The notes: generated by a model not told the origin, from the sequence alone. A stretch of 64,000 bases of DNA from JAUILA01 sp050289805 (GCA_050289805.1 JBNKGL010000015.1:36968-100967); one strand, 5' to 3'. Numbered from the stretch's first letter, positions 7,743 through 16,926 are shown. Program-made: numbers and translations.

Positions 7743-10541
7743 ATGAAATCATTTTTTCTGACTGTCACCTTAGTCTTTGTCGTTACTTTTTCAGTTTTCA
7801 GTCAGGATTACATCCTTTCCGGAACGATTTCAGACAAAGCAACAGGCCAGCCCATGGCTGGTGTAAATATCGCGATAAAGGATACGTATATAGGAACCAT
7901 CAGCGATAAGGATGGCAAGTTCATCCTCGAATCCTCAAAATTACCTCCATTTATCCTTCGAATTTCCATGATGGGATATTCCACGATAGAAATGGAAATT
8001 ACGTCACAGACAAATAATCTTAATATCGAAATGGAGGAAACATACATCCTGGGACAGGAAGTAGTCGTCTCCGCTTCTCTGATCGAAGAAAGCTATTTAC
8101 AGACCCCGGTTAGCATCGAAAAACTGGGAATCGGTGATTTAAAAAGAACCACCGCCGCCAATTTTTATGACGGACTATACAATCTGAAAGGGGTAGACAT
8201 GAATGTTCAGAGTCTCACATTCAAGACTCCGAATACGCGGGGCTTTAATGGTAATACCAATTATCGGTTTAACCAGTTCGTTGACGGAGTGGACAATACG
8301 CCTGCCGGACTGGGATTCTCAGCGGGGAACATTTTTGGATTGCCACAGCTGGATATTGAAAGTGTTGAGCTGCTGGTTGGAGCATCCAGCGCACTCTATG
8401 GCCCGGGAGGAATGAATGGTTCATTGCTAATGACCAGTAAAAACCCGTTCGATTACCAGGGCCTCAGCGCATCCATGCAGGTGGGAATGATGCATTTTGG
8501 ATCAAATTCATCTGAGAACCCTACCCCAATGGCAGATTTCAACCTGCGCTATGCCAAGAAAGTAAATAACAAGTTCGCGTTTAAAGTCGTAGTAAGCTAC
8601 CTGCAGGCCAGGGACTGGAATGCGGCCGACTACCGTGATAAGAATGACCTCAATAATTCCTTATCAACACGTCAGTTAAATGAAGGGTATGATGGCGTGA
8701 ATGTTTATGGCGATGATATCATTGTTCCGGTAAATCTTTCAGATGTTGCTCCTGATGTAGCCGCCGGTCTTGCTGAAAGTGTGGAAGGACTACAACCCGG
8801 AACTCCTGAATTTGATATGTATGTAGACAGCGTATCTGCCCTCTTCCCGAATCAGGTGATCAGCAGAACAGGATGGAAAGAAAAGGACCTTGTTGATTAT
8901 GACACGCGGAATTTACGCATGCAGGCCTCATTGAATTATCGGTTTTCTGAAAAATATGAATTAATTCTGGCAGGCGGATTTGGCAGTGGGACCGCTGTGT
9001 ATACCGCGCAAAACAGATTTTCGCTGAGCAATTTTTCCACCTACATGGGAAGGATGGAATTAAAGAGCCCGGAAGGATATATTCGTTTATGGACAACCGG
9101 CGAAAATGCCGGTGACACTTATGACGCTGGTACGACGGGATTGCTCATGAATGAGGAATGGAAGCCCAGTGAGCAATGGTATACGGACTATATTGGCGCT
9201 TTTGCCCAGGGGTATATTGTTCTGGGGTTCCCGCTTGACGCTGCATATGAATTTGCCCGGGGAAGTGCCGACAACAGATCACCGCAGGGCACAATCCTTG
9301 ACCCTTCCAAACCAGCTTTTCCGCTCCCGGGTTCTGATGCCTTCGAGCAGGCTTTTAACAAAGTTACCAATCAGGTGATTCCCGACGGTACGCTTGTGAT
9401 TGATAAAACGAGCATGTCAAATGCGGAAGCCTTATATAATTTTAAAAATCACATTAAAGCATTTGAACTGATTGTTGGTGGTCAGTTCAGGCATTATCGC
9501 ATTAATACGGAGGGGACAACCTTTTTCGATGAACCGGGCTCACCGGTTAAAACATGGTGGTGGGGAACCTTCGCACAAATTGGAAAGTCTGCGTTTAAGG
9601 AACGGCTGAAGATCACAGCCTCCGCGAGATATGACAAACATCAGAAGTTTGATGGGATTTTAACGCCACGATTTTCTGCAGTGTACGCCCTGGATCAGGA
9701 CCGAAAGCACAGCATCCGTGCATCCGTACAACGTGCCTTCAGATATCCCAGCGTTACGGACATGTTCGTTGACCTGAACGTGGGAGCATTTCACGTAGTT
9801 GGCGGACTGTATGAGGTTCAGGAAAAATATGGATTACGTTCCAGCCCTGTGTATCCGCTTACGGGCAGCAACCCGATTACAGACCGTCCTTATGTAGATG
9901 ACGGGCCGCTTGAATTGCCCGTTTTCAGACCTGAAAAAATGACAGCCCAGGAATTGGGATATCGGGGCCTGTTCTTCCAGGATGTGCTTCTGGTGGATGC
10001 CTACATTTTTCAGAATGTCTATTCAGGATTCCATGCCGGGCAATTGCTGGCAATTAACCCGTTTACACCTGAAGAGAAAAAGTATCAAACTACTGTAAGT
10101 TCCGATTCACGCATTACAACATTCGGATGGGCAATCGGGGGTAATATCAGGCTACCGCAAAAATTCAGGATCAATGGTAATATCGCCTATAACTCGATCA
10201 CAAATGATGATGTTCCGCTGGGCTTTAGAACGCAGTTCAATACCCCGGATTATCGTTTGAACCTGGGAGTAGGAAAGGATGAAATCATTAAGAATTTGTC
10301 GGCGAATATTAACTGGAGATGGCAGAACAGTTTTTACTGGGAGTCCACCTTCGGCGATGGTGAAATTCCGGCATATAACACCCTGGATGTAATGGTGGCA
10401 TACCGCTTTCCTAAAGTGAAGTCAATCTTGAAGCTGGGCGCATCTAATGTGACAAACCAATATTATACAACCGGATTCGGGAATGCCCAGATCGGAGGTT
10501 TGTATTATATCACATGGGAGTTCAATGAGTTTTTCAATTAA
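7743..10541 (+). CDS. TonB-dependent outer-membrane receptor
   Basis: 932 residues from ATG at 7743, chosen because a signal peptide (MKSFFLTVTLVFVVTFSVFSQ) starts there; an in-frame ATG at 7713 adds ten residues. Domains in order: carboxypeptidase-regulatory-like domain (about 22-110, with GTISDKATGQPMAGVNIAIK), plug (about 115-240, ending in GPGGMNGSLLMTSKNP), then a 22-strand barrel to the C-terminus with a terminal aromatic (EFNEFFN). No SusD-like partner is adjacent, so it is not a classic polysaccharide-utilisation pair; a siderophore, cobalamin, metal or peptide ligand is possible. Upstream gene 7627 is divergent with an 85-115 bp gap. Confidence 0.93.
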   Translation: MKSFFLTVTLVFVVTFSVFSQDYILSGTISDKATGQPMAGVNIAIKDTYIGTISDKDGKFILESSKLPPFILRISMMGYSTIEMEITSQTNNLNIEMEETYILGQEVVVSASLIEESYLQTPVSIEKLGIGDLKRTTAANFYDGLYNLKGVDMNVQSLTFKTPNTRGFNGNTNYRFNQFVDGVDNTPAGLGFSAGNIFGLPQLDIESVELLVGASSALYGPGGMNGSLLMTSKNPFDYQGLSASMQVGMMHFGSNSSENPTPMADFNLRYAKKVNNKFAFKVVVSYLQARDWNAADYRDKNDLNNSLSTRQLNEGYDGVNVYGDDIIVPVNLSDVAPDVAAGLAESVEGLQPGTPEFDMYVDSVSALFPNQVISRTGWKEKDLVDYDTRNLRMQASLNYRFSEKYELILAGGFGSGTAVYTAQNRFSLSNFSTYMGRMELKSPEGYIRLWTTGENAGDTYDAGTTGLLMNEEWKPSEQWYTDYIGAFAQGYIVLGFPLDAAYEFARGSADNRSPQGTILDPSKPAFPLPGSDAFEQAFNKVTNQVIPDGTLVIDKTSMSNAEALYNFKNHIKAFELIVGGQFRHYRINTEGTTFFDEPGSPVKTWWWGTFAQIGKSAFKERLKITASARYDKHQKFDGILTPRFSAVYALDQDRKHSIRASVQRAFRYPSVTDMFVDLNVGAFHVVGGLYEVQEKYGLRSSPVYPLTGSNPITDRPYVDDGPLELPVFRPEKMTAQELGYRGLFFQDVLLVDAYIFQNVYSGFHAGQLLAINPFTPEEKKYQTTVSSDSRITTFGWAIGGNIRLPQKFRINGNIAYNSITNDDVPLGFRTQFNTPDYRLNLGVGKDEIIKNLSANINWRWQNSFYWESTFGDGEIPAYNTLDVMVAYRFPKVKSILKLGASNVTNQYYTTGFGNAQIGGLYYITWEFNEFFN

Positions 10542-10739
10542 GCGGCAGACCGAAGACTTTCCATCTGCATATCAGCAAATTCCCAGTAACTGATCTCACA
10601 GCAGCATGTGAATTAATTAAACAATCAAAGAGGTGCCAGTGGTATCGGGTATCCCGCATCGTCTGCATATAAATGCCTGAAAACTAGTCTTTATAACAAA
10701 TTCACCTCGCTGATACCTCCAAATTGCGTGTTCATTTTC

Positions 10740-10819
10740 AAAAGTGTACACCTGTTTTGTTCACTTTCGTACACTTTTCGATTCTGTAAAAATGCTAACC
10801 TCTTGATTTAGTGTACTTT
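10740..10819 (+). promoter_or_regulatory. Three GTGTAC boxes, candidate operator
   Basis: AAAAGTGTAC at 10740-10749 and its exact reverse complement GTACACTTTT at 10769-10778 form a 10-bp inverted repeat with a 19-bp spacer. A third box, AGTGTACTTT, lies at 10810-10819. Box centres are 25 and 42 bp apart, about two and a half and four helical turns. This looks like an array of sites for a dimeric regulator that controls the secreted protein at 10926. The regulator is unknown. Confidence 0.5.
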
Positions 10820-10824
10820 AACTT

Positions 10825-10845
10825 ATTGGCACCACCCTTGCCAAT
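10825..10845 (+). repeat. Inverted repeat ATTGGCA-N7-TGCCAAT
   Basis: Perfect 7-bp arms (10825-10831 and 10839-10845) with a 7-bp spacer. It lies between the GTGTAC boxes and the direct repeats, so it may be a further protein site or a small hairpin at the start of the leader. Confidence 0.45.
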
Positions 10846-10862
10846 TACTTAGCAGGTCAACA

Positions 10863-10919
10863 AAGGTCAAAAACTCAAAATAATTACAACAACAAACAAG
10901 GTCAAAAACTCAAAATAAT
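10863..10919 (+). repeat. 22-bp direct repeat in the leader
   Basis: AAGGTCAAAAACTCAAAATAAT occurs at 10863-10884 and again, identical, at 10898-10919, 35 bp apart and ending 6 bp before the ATG at 10926. An extra AGGTCA half copy is at 10854-10859. The second copy occupies the place where ribosomes bind, so the repeat could act on translation or mRNA stability. Confidence 0.7.
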
Positions 10920-10925
10920 ACAACC

Positions 10926-11501
10926 ATGAAACTCTTATTTTCAACCCTGATAACATTTGCTCTCATCGTCAACACAGAACGCCCCGCGACTGTGGAAGAA
11001 TCAGCAGCCTCTACCATTGCTCATTTCGTACCTGCTACCGAAGCCAGCTTCGGATATGCATCTCCCTACTACCTGGACATCGATCGTGACGGAAAAAATG
11101 ATTTCGTCTTCCAGACTGTTTCGGTAAGCCTCGAAGGAAGTGTACATACCAAATACCTCATCCAGGCTTTGCAGAATCACCAGGTAATGGATGTTGCCGG
11201 AAGTGCTGCCATCAGTGAAGCAGGAGAAGCCATCTCCAATGATATGCCCCGCGGTAATGTGCGCTGGACAGAATCCCATGGCGAGATCATCGAATCCGTT
11301 TACAATGGTGAATCCCTGAACTGGAATGGCACCTGGTCTGGAGACCGTGCTCAGTACCTGGGCGTGAAGCTTGTGAAAGAAGGTAAATCATACCTCGGAT
11401 GGGTACGCGTAGAGCTCAACCCTGAAACAGAACAGGCGTTCGTAAAAGAATATGCCATCAACAGATTGCCCAACGCAGATATCGCTTCAGGCCAGAAATA
11501 A
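10926..11501 (+). CDS. Secreted hypothetical protein with one EF-hand-like loop
   Basis: 191 residues. N-terminal signal-like stretch (MKLLFSTLITFALIVNT). Residues 51-59 read DIDRDGKND, the spacing of a calcium-binding EF-hand/FG-GAP loop, directly before a beta strand (FVFQTVSVSL). The rest alternates short beta strands and ends KEYAINRLPNADIASGQK. It resembles small secreted beta-rich proteins of Bacteroidota but I do not recognise a named family. It stands alone, between an elaborate regulatory region and a hairpin terminator, which suggests strong and regulated expression. Confidence 0.8.
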   Translation: MKLLFSTLITFALIVNTERPATVEESAASTIAHFVPATEASFGYASPYYLDIDRDGKNDFVFQTVSVSLEGSVHTKYLIQALQNHQVMDVAGSAAISEAGEAISNDMPRGNVRWTESHGEIIESVYNGESLNWNGTWSGDRAQYLGVKLVKEGKSYLGWVRVELNPETEQAFVKEYAINRLPNADIASGQK

Positions 11502-11590
11502 TTATTAGTCAGTAGTCAGTAGTCAGTAGTCAGTTGTCAGTAGTCAGTAGTAGCATAAAATCAAGATACTACTGACTACTGATTACTGAC
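11502..11590. repeat. GTCAGTA heptamer array forming a 24-bp hairpin
   Basis: From 11507 the sequence runs as tandem AGTCAGT/GTCAGTA units. The arms 11529-11552 and 11567-11590 pair over 22 of 24 positions around a 14-nt loop (GCATAAAATCAAGA). It lies between two convergent genes and can act as a terminator for both, though no U-tract follows. The right arm lies inside the minus-strand glycosyltransferase gene and encodes its last residues (VISSQ and the stop). Confidence 0.75.
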
Positions 11591-13245
11591 TTTCTCATGA
11601 GCAGGTAATATTTAACACTGTTTTTATCCAGCAATTCTTCAAATTCCTGCTCGTGGATCGCTGGCAGTATCCGGGATATCGCATGTGAATCCCAGTTCCG
11701 GGCGGCAAGCCTGATTTCATAGGATGACGTATCAATGTCAGGGAGATATTTATCCTGAAGTATCAGATAGTCATATTCATGAACTCTTTCCTGCCAGTCA
11801 TCCCTGGGTAAATCCACCAATTCATAATCAACCCCCAGTCTCATCCGGATTTTACTTCCGGCATGCAGGTTCCCGTAGAAGGCAATCGGGTCATGGATAT
11901 TTTCGTCCTTAACTGCTTTTGCCGCCTGCTCACCCTGATGGGGTAATGAAATATGGTAGGTAATTGAGCTGATCAGGAAAAATATCATTAAAAAAGCATA
12001 GGAAATATTACCGAGCAGTTTCCGGGGAGATTTAACCCAAAGCACCACGGTATAAATCAAAAACAAAACACCCATTCCACCCTGAAGCCGAAGCAATATA
12101 GTCCCCTTATCACCTGAATTAATCCAGATGCTGAAAGCCGTCAGAACCAACAGCAGGAATAGAAAAACCGCTGTAGTAATCCTTACACCTTTCAGCCTTT
12201 CGGGCAGGCCTCCACGAATTCCAATCCATGCCACCAGAACAGTCAGAACAGGCGCCACCGGCAACAAATATCGTTCGTAGAACACACTCGTTAAGGCAGA
12301 CATCCCTAAAATCGCCAGTCCCCAAACGACGGCAAAAAGAAAAAACTGACGATTTTCTTTCCAGGTTTCCCTGATAGCTGCCTTTACACCCGGTATGATC
12401 AGAAAGATCCACGGCACAAGCATCAATATTAACAGGCCCAACGCAAGAAAGCCATTCTTGATAATCAGCAGGAGTCTTGACGCCACCCGAATACCAACCT
12501 GATCATTCAAAAATCCCTCGAGAAAAACGGATCCATGAACTTTCCACATTACCACATACCAAAACAGGGCAATGACTAAACTAACCAGCAATGATGGCCA
12601 ATGGAGAAGCTTTTTCAGAGAAACTCTTTTCCATGGATTCAAGAGTAGTACGCCGATGCCGAGGATACCCAACGCAGCGGCCGGAAGACCTTTTACCTCA
12701 AAAGCCAGGGCCAATCCCAGATACATGAGCCAGAGGTATTTCTTACCGGCTTCATTTCCATCCCGAAGCAACCCTGCAAAGCCAAGGGCACTGATGGTCA
12801 TTGTTAACACCAATAGAATGTCTGGAATGGATCGGCCTGAAGACAGTATCAGGATCAAATTGGCAGCCATCATAAGGGCTGAAAGGCTGGCAATTTTGGC
12901 ATTTTGGAAAAGTATCTTCGCAAGTAGATACGTTAATCCGACAGTTGCCGCCCCGGATAATAAAAAGAAAATCCGGGAGGCAAATTCATTCAGTCCAAAC
13001 ATCTTGAATCCGGCCAAAACCACCCAATACGTTAAGATTGGCTTCTTGAACCTCAACTCCCCACTGCCGAGATAAGTGGTAAAATAGTCCCCGTTCTTCA
13101 GCATCTCGACCGCCGCGTCCCTGTAGAACATCTCATCCGGATAGTGCATATGAAAATCCAGTGTAAATGGTCCGAGAAGGACACAAAATATTCCCATAAG
13201 TAACCAGGGATTGATTATGGGTTGGGAGGAACTGGCTGAGAGCAT
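11569..13245 (-). CDS. GT39 (ArnT/PMT-type) membrane glycosyltransferase
   Basis: 558 residues with about ten to twelve membrane segments in the first 430, then a periplasmic C-terminal domain. The first periplasmic loop has HYPDEMFYRDAA (acidic pair for catalysis and metal binding) and RFKKPILTYW, both typical of ArnT-type enzymes that move a sugar from polyprenyl phosphate to lipid A or protein. At 558 residues the length matches ArnT. The acceptor is unknown. The C-terminal residues come from the heptamer array downstream. Neighbouring transferases suggest a role in surface-glycan building. Confidence 0.88.
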   Translation of the reverse strand: MLSASSSQPIINPWLLMGIFCVLLGPFTLDFHMHYPDEMFYRDAAVEMLKNGDYFTTYLGSGELRFKKPILTYWVVLAGFKMFGLNEFASRIFFLLSGAATVGLTYLLAKILFQNAKIASLSALMMAANLILILSSGRSIPDILLVLTMTISALGFAGLLRDGNEAGKKYLWLMYLGLALAFEVKGLPAAALGILGIGVLLLNPWKRVSLKKLLHWPSLLVSLVIALFWYVVMWKVHGSVFLEGFLNDQVGIRVASRLLLIIKNGFLALGLLILMLVPWIFLIIPGVKAAIRETWKENRQFFLFAVVWGLAILGMSALTSVFYERYLLPVAPVLTVLVAWIGIRGGLPERLKGVRITTAVFLFLLLVLTAFSIWINSGDKGTILLRLQGGMGVLFLIYTVVLWVKSPRKLLGNISYAFLMIFFLISSITYHISLPHQGEQAAKAVKDENIHDPIAFYGNLHAGSKIRMRLGVDYELVDLPRDDWQERVHEYDYLILQDKYLPDIDTSSYEIRLAARNWDSHAISRILPAIHEQEFEELLDKNSVKYYLLMRKSVISSQ

Positions 13246-13367
13246 GCGTAAAGATAAAATTAAGTAGCATAAAATACAGGAGTGCGCGGACAGGATATCG
13301 TTTTATGAACTTAGGAGGTGCATTAACGGTATAATAATTTTAACTTCGCTGAAAGTTTCATTATTCT

Positions 13368-14162
13368 ATGCCAAAGCCACTAGTTTCAATTGTCATCCCA
13401 TTGTATAATCAGGGTAATTACCTGCAGGAGACTGTTGAGAGTGCACTTGCCTCCTCATACAGACCAATTGAAGTTATCATCGTAAATGATGGATCCACTG
13501 ATAACTCCCTGGATGTGGCTCTTAGCCTGGAAAAGGAATTTCCTGAAGTGATCGTAATCGATCAAACCAACCATGGATTGACCAAAGCCCGAAACCGGGG
13601 AATCAGGGAATCGAAAGGAGAGATCATCCTTCCCCTGGATTCCGATGATTTGATCTCATCCAACTATGTTGAAGAAGCGGTGAAAGTACTTACCGAACAA
13701 CCGGAAGTAAAAGTGGTCTACAGTGAAGCGGTAAAATTCAACGAGAAGATTGAAAAGAAATGGAAGTTAAAACCCTTCAGCAGATATCAGCTGGCCAGGG
13801 ACAACATGATTTATGCTTCTGCTTTTTTTCGAAAATCAGAGGCTTTGGAAGTTGGAGGGTTCTCTGAAGATATTAACCTGGGCAGGGAAGATTGGGAGTT
13901 CTGGATCAAGATGCTTAAAAATGGAGGGGACGTCGTGCGGCTTCCTTTCGTCGGGTTCTATTACCGCCTCACGCCAACGAGCAGGCGAAAAAAGACAGCT
14001 ACCAGAAGTAAAAAACGGGCGCGTATCGATTTTTTTAATCAAAAACATGCCGATTTTTTCGAAAAAGAATTGGATGGCCCCTTGCGGTATCAACGCACCT
14101 ATTCCAAATATTACAATAAATTCTTAAAATTTTTCGGTTTGCTCTCAACGCGGAAGGATTGA
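13368..14162 (+). CDS. Family 2 glycosyltransferase
   Basis: 264 residues. GT-A fold: VSIVIPLYNQGNYLQETVESAL at the N-terminus, NDGSTDNS at 40-47 (nucleotide-sugar binding Asp41), LDSDD at 90-94 (metal-binding DxD) and GREDWEFWIKML near 185 (the ED(W) base motif). The C-terminus is basic (RRKKTATRSKKRAR) and lacks membrane segments. Cytosolic enzyme of surface-polysaccharide or glycoprotein synthesis. The FkbM gene follows after 8 bp. A TAACTTCG box, one mismatch from the -7 consensus, lies at 13341-13348, 20 bp before the ATG. Confidence 0.92.
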   Translation: MPKPLVSIVIPLYNQGNYLQETVESALASSYRPIEVIIVNDGSTDNSLDVALSLEKEFPEVIVIDQTNHGLTKARNRGIRESKGEIILPLDSDDLISSNYVEEAVKVLTEQPEVKVVYSEAVKFNEKIEKKWKLKPFSRYQLARDNMIYASAFFRKSEALEVGGFSEDINLGREDWEFWIKMLKNGGDVVRLPFVGFYYRLTPTSRRKKTATRSKKRARIDFFNQKHADFFEKELDGPLRYQRTYSKYYNKFLKFFGLLSTRKD

Positions 14163-14170
14163 AAGTACGG

Positions 14171-14989
14171 ATGAAGTTTAAATCTGCGTTCGAAAAAGTT
14201 TATAAGAATCTTCGATTTTCTTTGAGTGCACGGGAAAACCCCCTTTTCATTGGCTATTACCGGTATCTTTATAAACCCAAACCCGGTAGTCTTGCCGCGT
14301 TTCTTTCTGAATATTCTTTATCAAAGAAGGGTGACTTTATTGTGATTCAAATTGGGGCTAATGACGGAATTACCAACGACCCGATTCATAAATTCATTAA
14401 AAGGGACCGATGGAAAGGCGTATTACTGGAACCCCAGCCAGACGTCTACAATCAATATCTGAAAAAGATCTATCAAAAAAATGAAGGCCTGCATACCCTG
14501 TGTGCAGGAATTGGTAATGAAGATGGTTCTCAAACCCTTTATAAAATTGCTTTCAGTACTATGCGATGGGCAACCGGACTGGCTTCATTCTCAAAGGAAA
14601 AGGTGATGGAACTATTCGAAAACGGCGTGGTCGAAAAAAACTGCCGCCGATTCGGGATTGAAATTCCCTCTGAACCGGAAGACAGAATCACAGGCGAAGA
14701 GGTGAAAATAATCAGCCCGGCTACACTTTTGTCAAAATTCGGGATCTCAAGAATTGATTTACTTCAGATCGACGCAGAGGGGTTTGATTTGGAAGTCATC
14801 CGTATTTTTGATATTCCAACATCAAAGCCCGGCACCATCATTTTCGAGAATATAAATCACACCGCTGGCGAACTGGAGGCCTGCTATCAGTTGCTCCGTG
14901 AAAATGACTATTGCTTACGTGAGTTTGGGCGTGATACACTTGCCGTCCACCTGCCAGGGGAAAAATTCAAACAATTTTTCCCTCGATGA
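14171..14989 (+). CDS. FkbM-family methyltransferase
   Basis: 272 residues from ATG at 14171; a TTG at 14159 is in frame and overlaps the preceding stop. SAM-dependent methyltransferase: motif I is FIVIQIGANDGITNDP, motif II LLEPQPDVY, and the family hallmark LLQIDAEGFDLEVI is near residue 203. FkbM enzymes commonly O-methylate sugars in surface glycans and natural products, which fits the transferases on both sides. Convergent with the next gene; the stops are 3 bp apart. Confidence 0.9.
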   Translation: MKFKSAFEKVYKNLRFSLSARENPLFIGYYRYLYKPKPGSLAAFLSEYSLSKKGDFIVIQIGANDGITNDPIHKFIKRDRWKGVLLEPQPDVYNQYLKKIYQKNEGLHTLCAGIGNEDGSQTLYKIAFSTMRWATGLASFSKEKVMELFENGVVEKNCRRFGIEIPSEPEDRITGEEVKIISPATLLSKFGISRIDLLQIDAEGFDLEVIRIFDIPTSKPGTIIFENINHTAGELEACYQLLRENDYCLREFGRDTLAVHLPGEKFKQFFPR

Positions 14990-14992
14990 AAA

Positions 14993-15703
14993 TCAAATTT
15001 TATCTCTCCCTCTTAAAAATTTCAAAAAATAATATTTCAGCGGGTTCGTATATTTCAATTGTTTCCATGGACGGCTCGAATGCGGACGATGCAATACCGG
15101 CGCATCCATTAGCACTGTATTTTGAAATCCCAACTCTATGGATTTTTTGGAAATGTATGTATCGTACCAATCCTTGGCTTCATCGAGATCAGTAAAATCC
15201 CAGCTTGTCAAAAAAGCAGGCGAAAAAAGGGTACAGCAGAAACTAAGACTCCGGGAAGTTTGAATGAATGGCTTTTCGACATTCTTAAATTTCAAATACG
15301 GGAAATTCACCGCGCCATTTTCATCCACCGTCACAGATCCTATCAAACCACTGCGGGGATCGCTGTCCATGGCGTCCATTAATTTTTCGATGGTATCAGG
15401 GTTGATCACAACGTCTGATTCCACTACCAACAATGGAACATTCTCCTGTAAAGCCCGCTTCTGAGCCATTTGAAGAACCAGCTTATAATTAGGAGAAGGG
15501 TGATCTGTGATCTCGTCCAGATTGACGAGTTCGTAGCCGATTTGATCTTTCTCTTTCTCCAGGATTTTCGTGGATTCCTCAGAACTGAAGTCGTTAAAAA
15601 TAACGTGTTTAAGCTCCACACTGGATTTTTGTATCGATCTGGCCGTATCCAGGGTCGTTTCAATGGAATCTTTTACGGGTGTGATAACGAGTATCCGGGT
15701 CAT
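14993..15703 (-). CDS. GT-A-fold glycosyltransferase (family 2-like)
   Basis: 236 residues from ATG at 15703 (MTRILVITPVKDS); an in-frame ATG at 15724 adds seven residues. GT-A features: ILVITPVKDSIETTLDTARSI, FNDFSSEESTKIL, and PLLVVESDVVINPDTIEKL, where ESDVV stands for the DxD. Late in the protein DAPVLHRPHSSRPWKQLKY is basic. Probably adds a sugar in the same glycan as the two genes it faces. It precedes nothing in the same direction; sucD lies 70 bp upstream in the same orientation and could be co-transcribed. Confidence 0.83.
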   Translation of the reverse strand: MTRILVITPVKDSIETTLDTARSIQKSSVELKHVIFNDFSSEESTKILEKEKDQIGYELVNLDEITDHPSPNYKLVLQMAQKRALQENVPLLVVESDVVINPDTIEKLMDAMDSDPRSGLIGSVTVDENGAVNFPYLKFKNVEKPFIQTSRSLSFCCTLFSPAFLTSWDFTDLDEAKDWYDTYISKKSIELGFQNTVLMDAPVLHRPHSSRPWKQLKYTNPLKYYFLKFLRGRDKI

Positions 15704-15773
15704 ACGATCAGGTTTGGTAAACACGTCCTGGTGCAGAAGGCTCCAGCCCCTGAAAGGGTGCCTTCCGTTCAGG

Positions 15774-16646
15774 CTACTTCAATGCTTCCGCCATAACTGC
15801 CCCAATATCGGCAGGAGAGGCAACCACATGCAGACCACATTCTTTCATGATCTTCATTTTTGCTGCGGCAGTATCGTCTGCACCACCGATGATAGCTCCG
15901 GCATGCCCCATACGCTTTCCTTTCGGAGCAGTTTGTCCGGCAATAAAACCAACAACCGGCTTGGGATTACCTTTTGACTGGATCCAGCGTGCAGCATCTG
16001 CCTCATACTGACCGCCAATTTCACCGATCATTACAATACCATCCGTTTCAGGATCATTCATCAGCATTTCAACAGCCTCTTTTGTCGATGTCCCGATAAT
16101 GGGATCACCGCCAATTCCAATAGCCGTGGATATTCCCAGTCCTGCTTTTACAACCTGGTCGGCTGCTTCATAGGTAAGTGTACCTGATTTGGATACGATT
16201 CCGATCCGTCCCGACTTGAAAACAAACCCTGGCATAATGCCGACTTTCGCCTCGCCCGGGGTAATTACACCCGGACAGTTTGGTCCGATCAACGTTACCC
16301 CGCGTTCCTTGATATATTTTTTTGCATGAAGCATGTCCTTTACAGGAATACCTTCTGTAATGGCAATAATTACTTTGATTCCCGCATCCGCTGCTTCCAT
16401 GATCGCATCTGCTGCAAATGCCGGCGGTACGAAAATGATCGATACATTTGCGCCTGCGTTTTCCACGGCTTCCTTTACTGTATTGAAGACAGGACGGTCA
16501 AGATGGGTCTGTCCGCCCTTCCCGGGTGTAACACCGCCAACAACGTTGGTGCCGTATTCAATCATCTGACCGGCATGAAATGTTCCTTCAGAACCGGTAA
16601 AACCCTGTACAATAACTTTTGAATCTTTGTTTACAAGTACGCTCAT
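15774..16646 (-). CDS. sucD: Succinate-CoA ligase (ADP/GDP-forming), alpha subunit
   Basis: 290 residues, full length. With SucC it converts succinyl-CoA to succinate in the TCA cycle. CoA-binding Rossmann domain at the N-terminus (VIVQGFTGSEGTFHAGQMIEYG), ligase domain with SKSGTLTYEAAD, and the phosphorylated histidine in GHAGAIIGGADDTAAAK near residue 246. sucC is not in the window, as is common in Bacteroidota. A clear promoter lies 24 bp upstream. Confidence 0.97.
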   Translation of the reverse strand: MSVLVNKDSKVIVQGFTGSEGTFHAGQMIEYGTNVVGGVTPGKGGQTHLDRPVFNTVKEAVENAGANVSIIFVPPAFAADAIMEAADAGIKVIIAITEGIPVKDMLHAKKYIKERGVTLIGPNCPGVITPGEAKVGIMPGFVFKSGRIGIVSKSGTLTYEAADQVVKAGLGISTAIGIGGDPIIGTSTKEAVEMLMNDPETDGIVMIGEIGGQYEADAARWIQSKGNPKPVVGFIAGQTAPKGKRMGHAGAIIGGADDTAAAKMKIMKECGLHVVASPADIGAVMAEALK

Positions 16647-16669
16647 GGATGGTTATTTTTTTAACGCCA

Positions 16670-16700
16670 CAAAAATAGAATATTCCTTCGCTTTCACAAA
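16670..16700 (-). promoter_or_regulatory. sucD promoter (-7 TATTTTTG, -33 TTTG)
   Basis: On the minus strand, TATTTTTG (16670-16677) matches the Bacteroidota -7 consensus TAnnTTTG exactly and TTTG (16697-16700) lies 19 bp upstream. The -7 box ends 24 bp before the ATG, so the leader is about 20 nt and has no Shine-Dalgarno sequence. Confidence 0.75.
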
Positions 16701-16905
16701 GACGTTGCATCTCTTTGATCTCAAACATCAAAAACGTTCACATGCTGTTCATAATCGAACATAAATATTAGATCGAAATTTGTTATATTACTGATTATCA
16801 ATGTTTTATATTTTTGGTACGGCTGTTGTAATTCATTTATCAGGTCAGGTATCAAGGAACTAACTCGAACAATATAAACAACAACCCAACCAACAGTAAA
16901 AAAAA

Positions 16906-16926
16906 AGAGGAGCACACGGCTCCTCT
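16906..16926 (-). terminator. Second hairpin after sod
   Basis: AGAGGAGC / GCTCCTCT arms (8 bp) with loop ACACG. Read on the minus strand it is followed by a run of eight U, so it can serve as a back-up terminator for sod. Read on the plus strand it lacks a good U-tract. Confidence 0.6.

Larger units (their letters stand above)
10542..10925 (+). other. Non-coding region before the secreted-protein gene
   Basis: 384 bp without a credible gene. The first 180 bp show nothing I recognise. The second half is dense in structure: three GTGTAC/GTACAC boxes, a 7-bp inverted repeat and a 22-bp direct repeat, all listed separately. I find no exact TAnnTTTG element here, so the promoter position is not settled. 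Confidence 0.7.

Noticed and set aside
11502..11590. Possible CRISPR-like array in the GTCAGTA repeats
   Set aside because: The units are seven bases long with no spacers, and no cas gene is present. It is a simple tandem repeat.
12572..13075. Long plus-strand open frame opposite the GT39 gene
   Set aside because: It is the reverse frame of a membrane-protein gene with clear family motifs; it has no domain of its own.
16721..16915. 64-residue minus-strand ORF with a hydrophobic start in the sucD-sod gap
   Set aside because: It overlaps the terminator region, has no recognisable domain, and its sequence is what AT-rich non-coding DNA gives. It is not a convincing gene.
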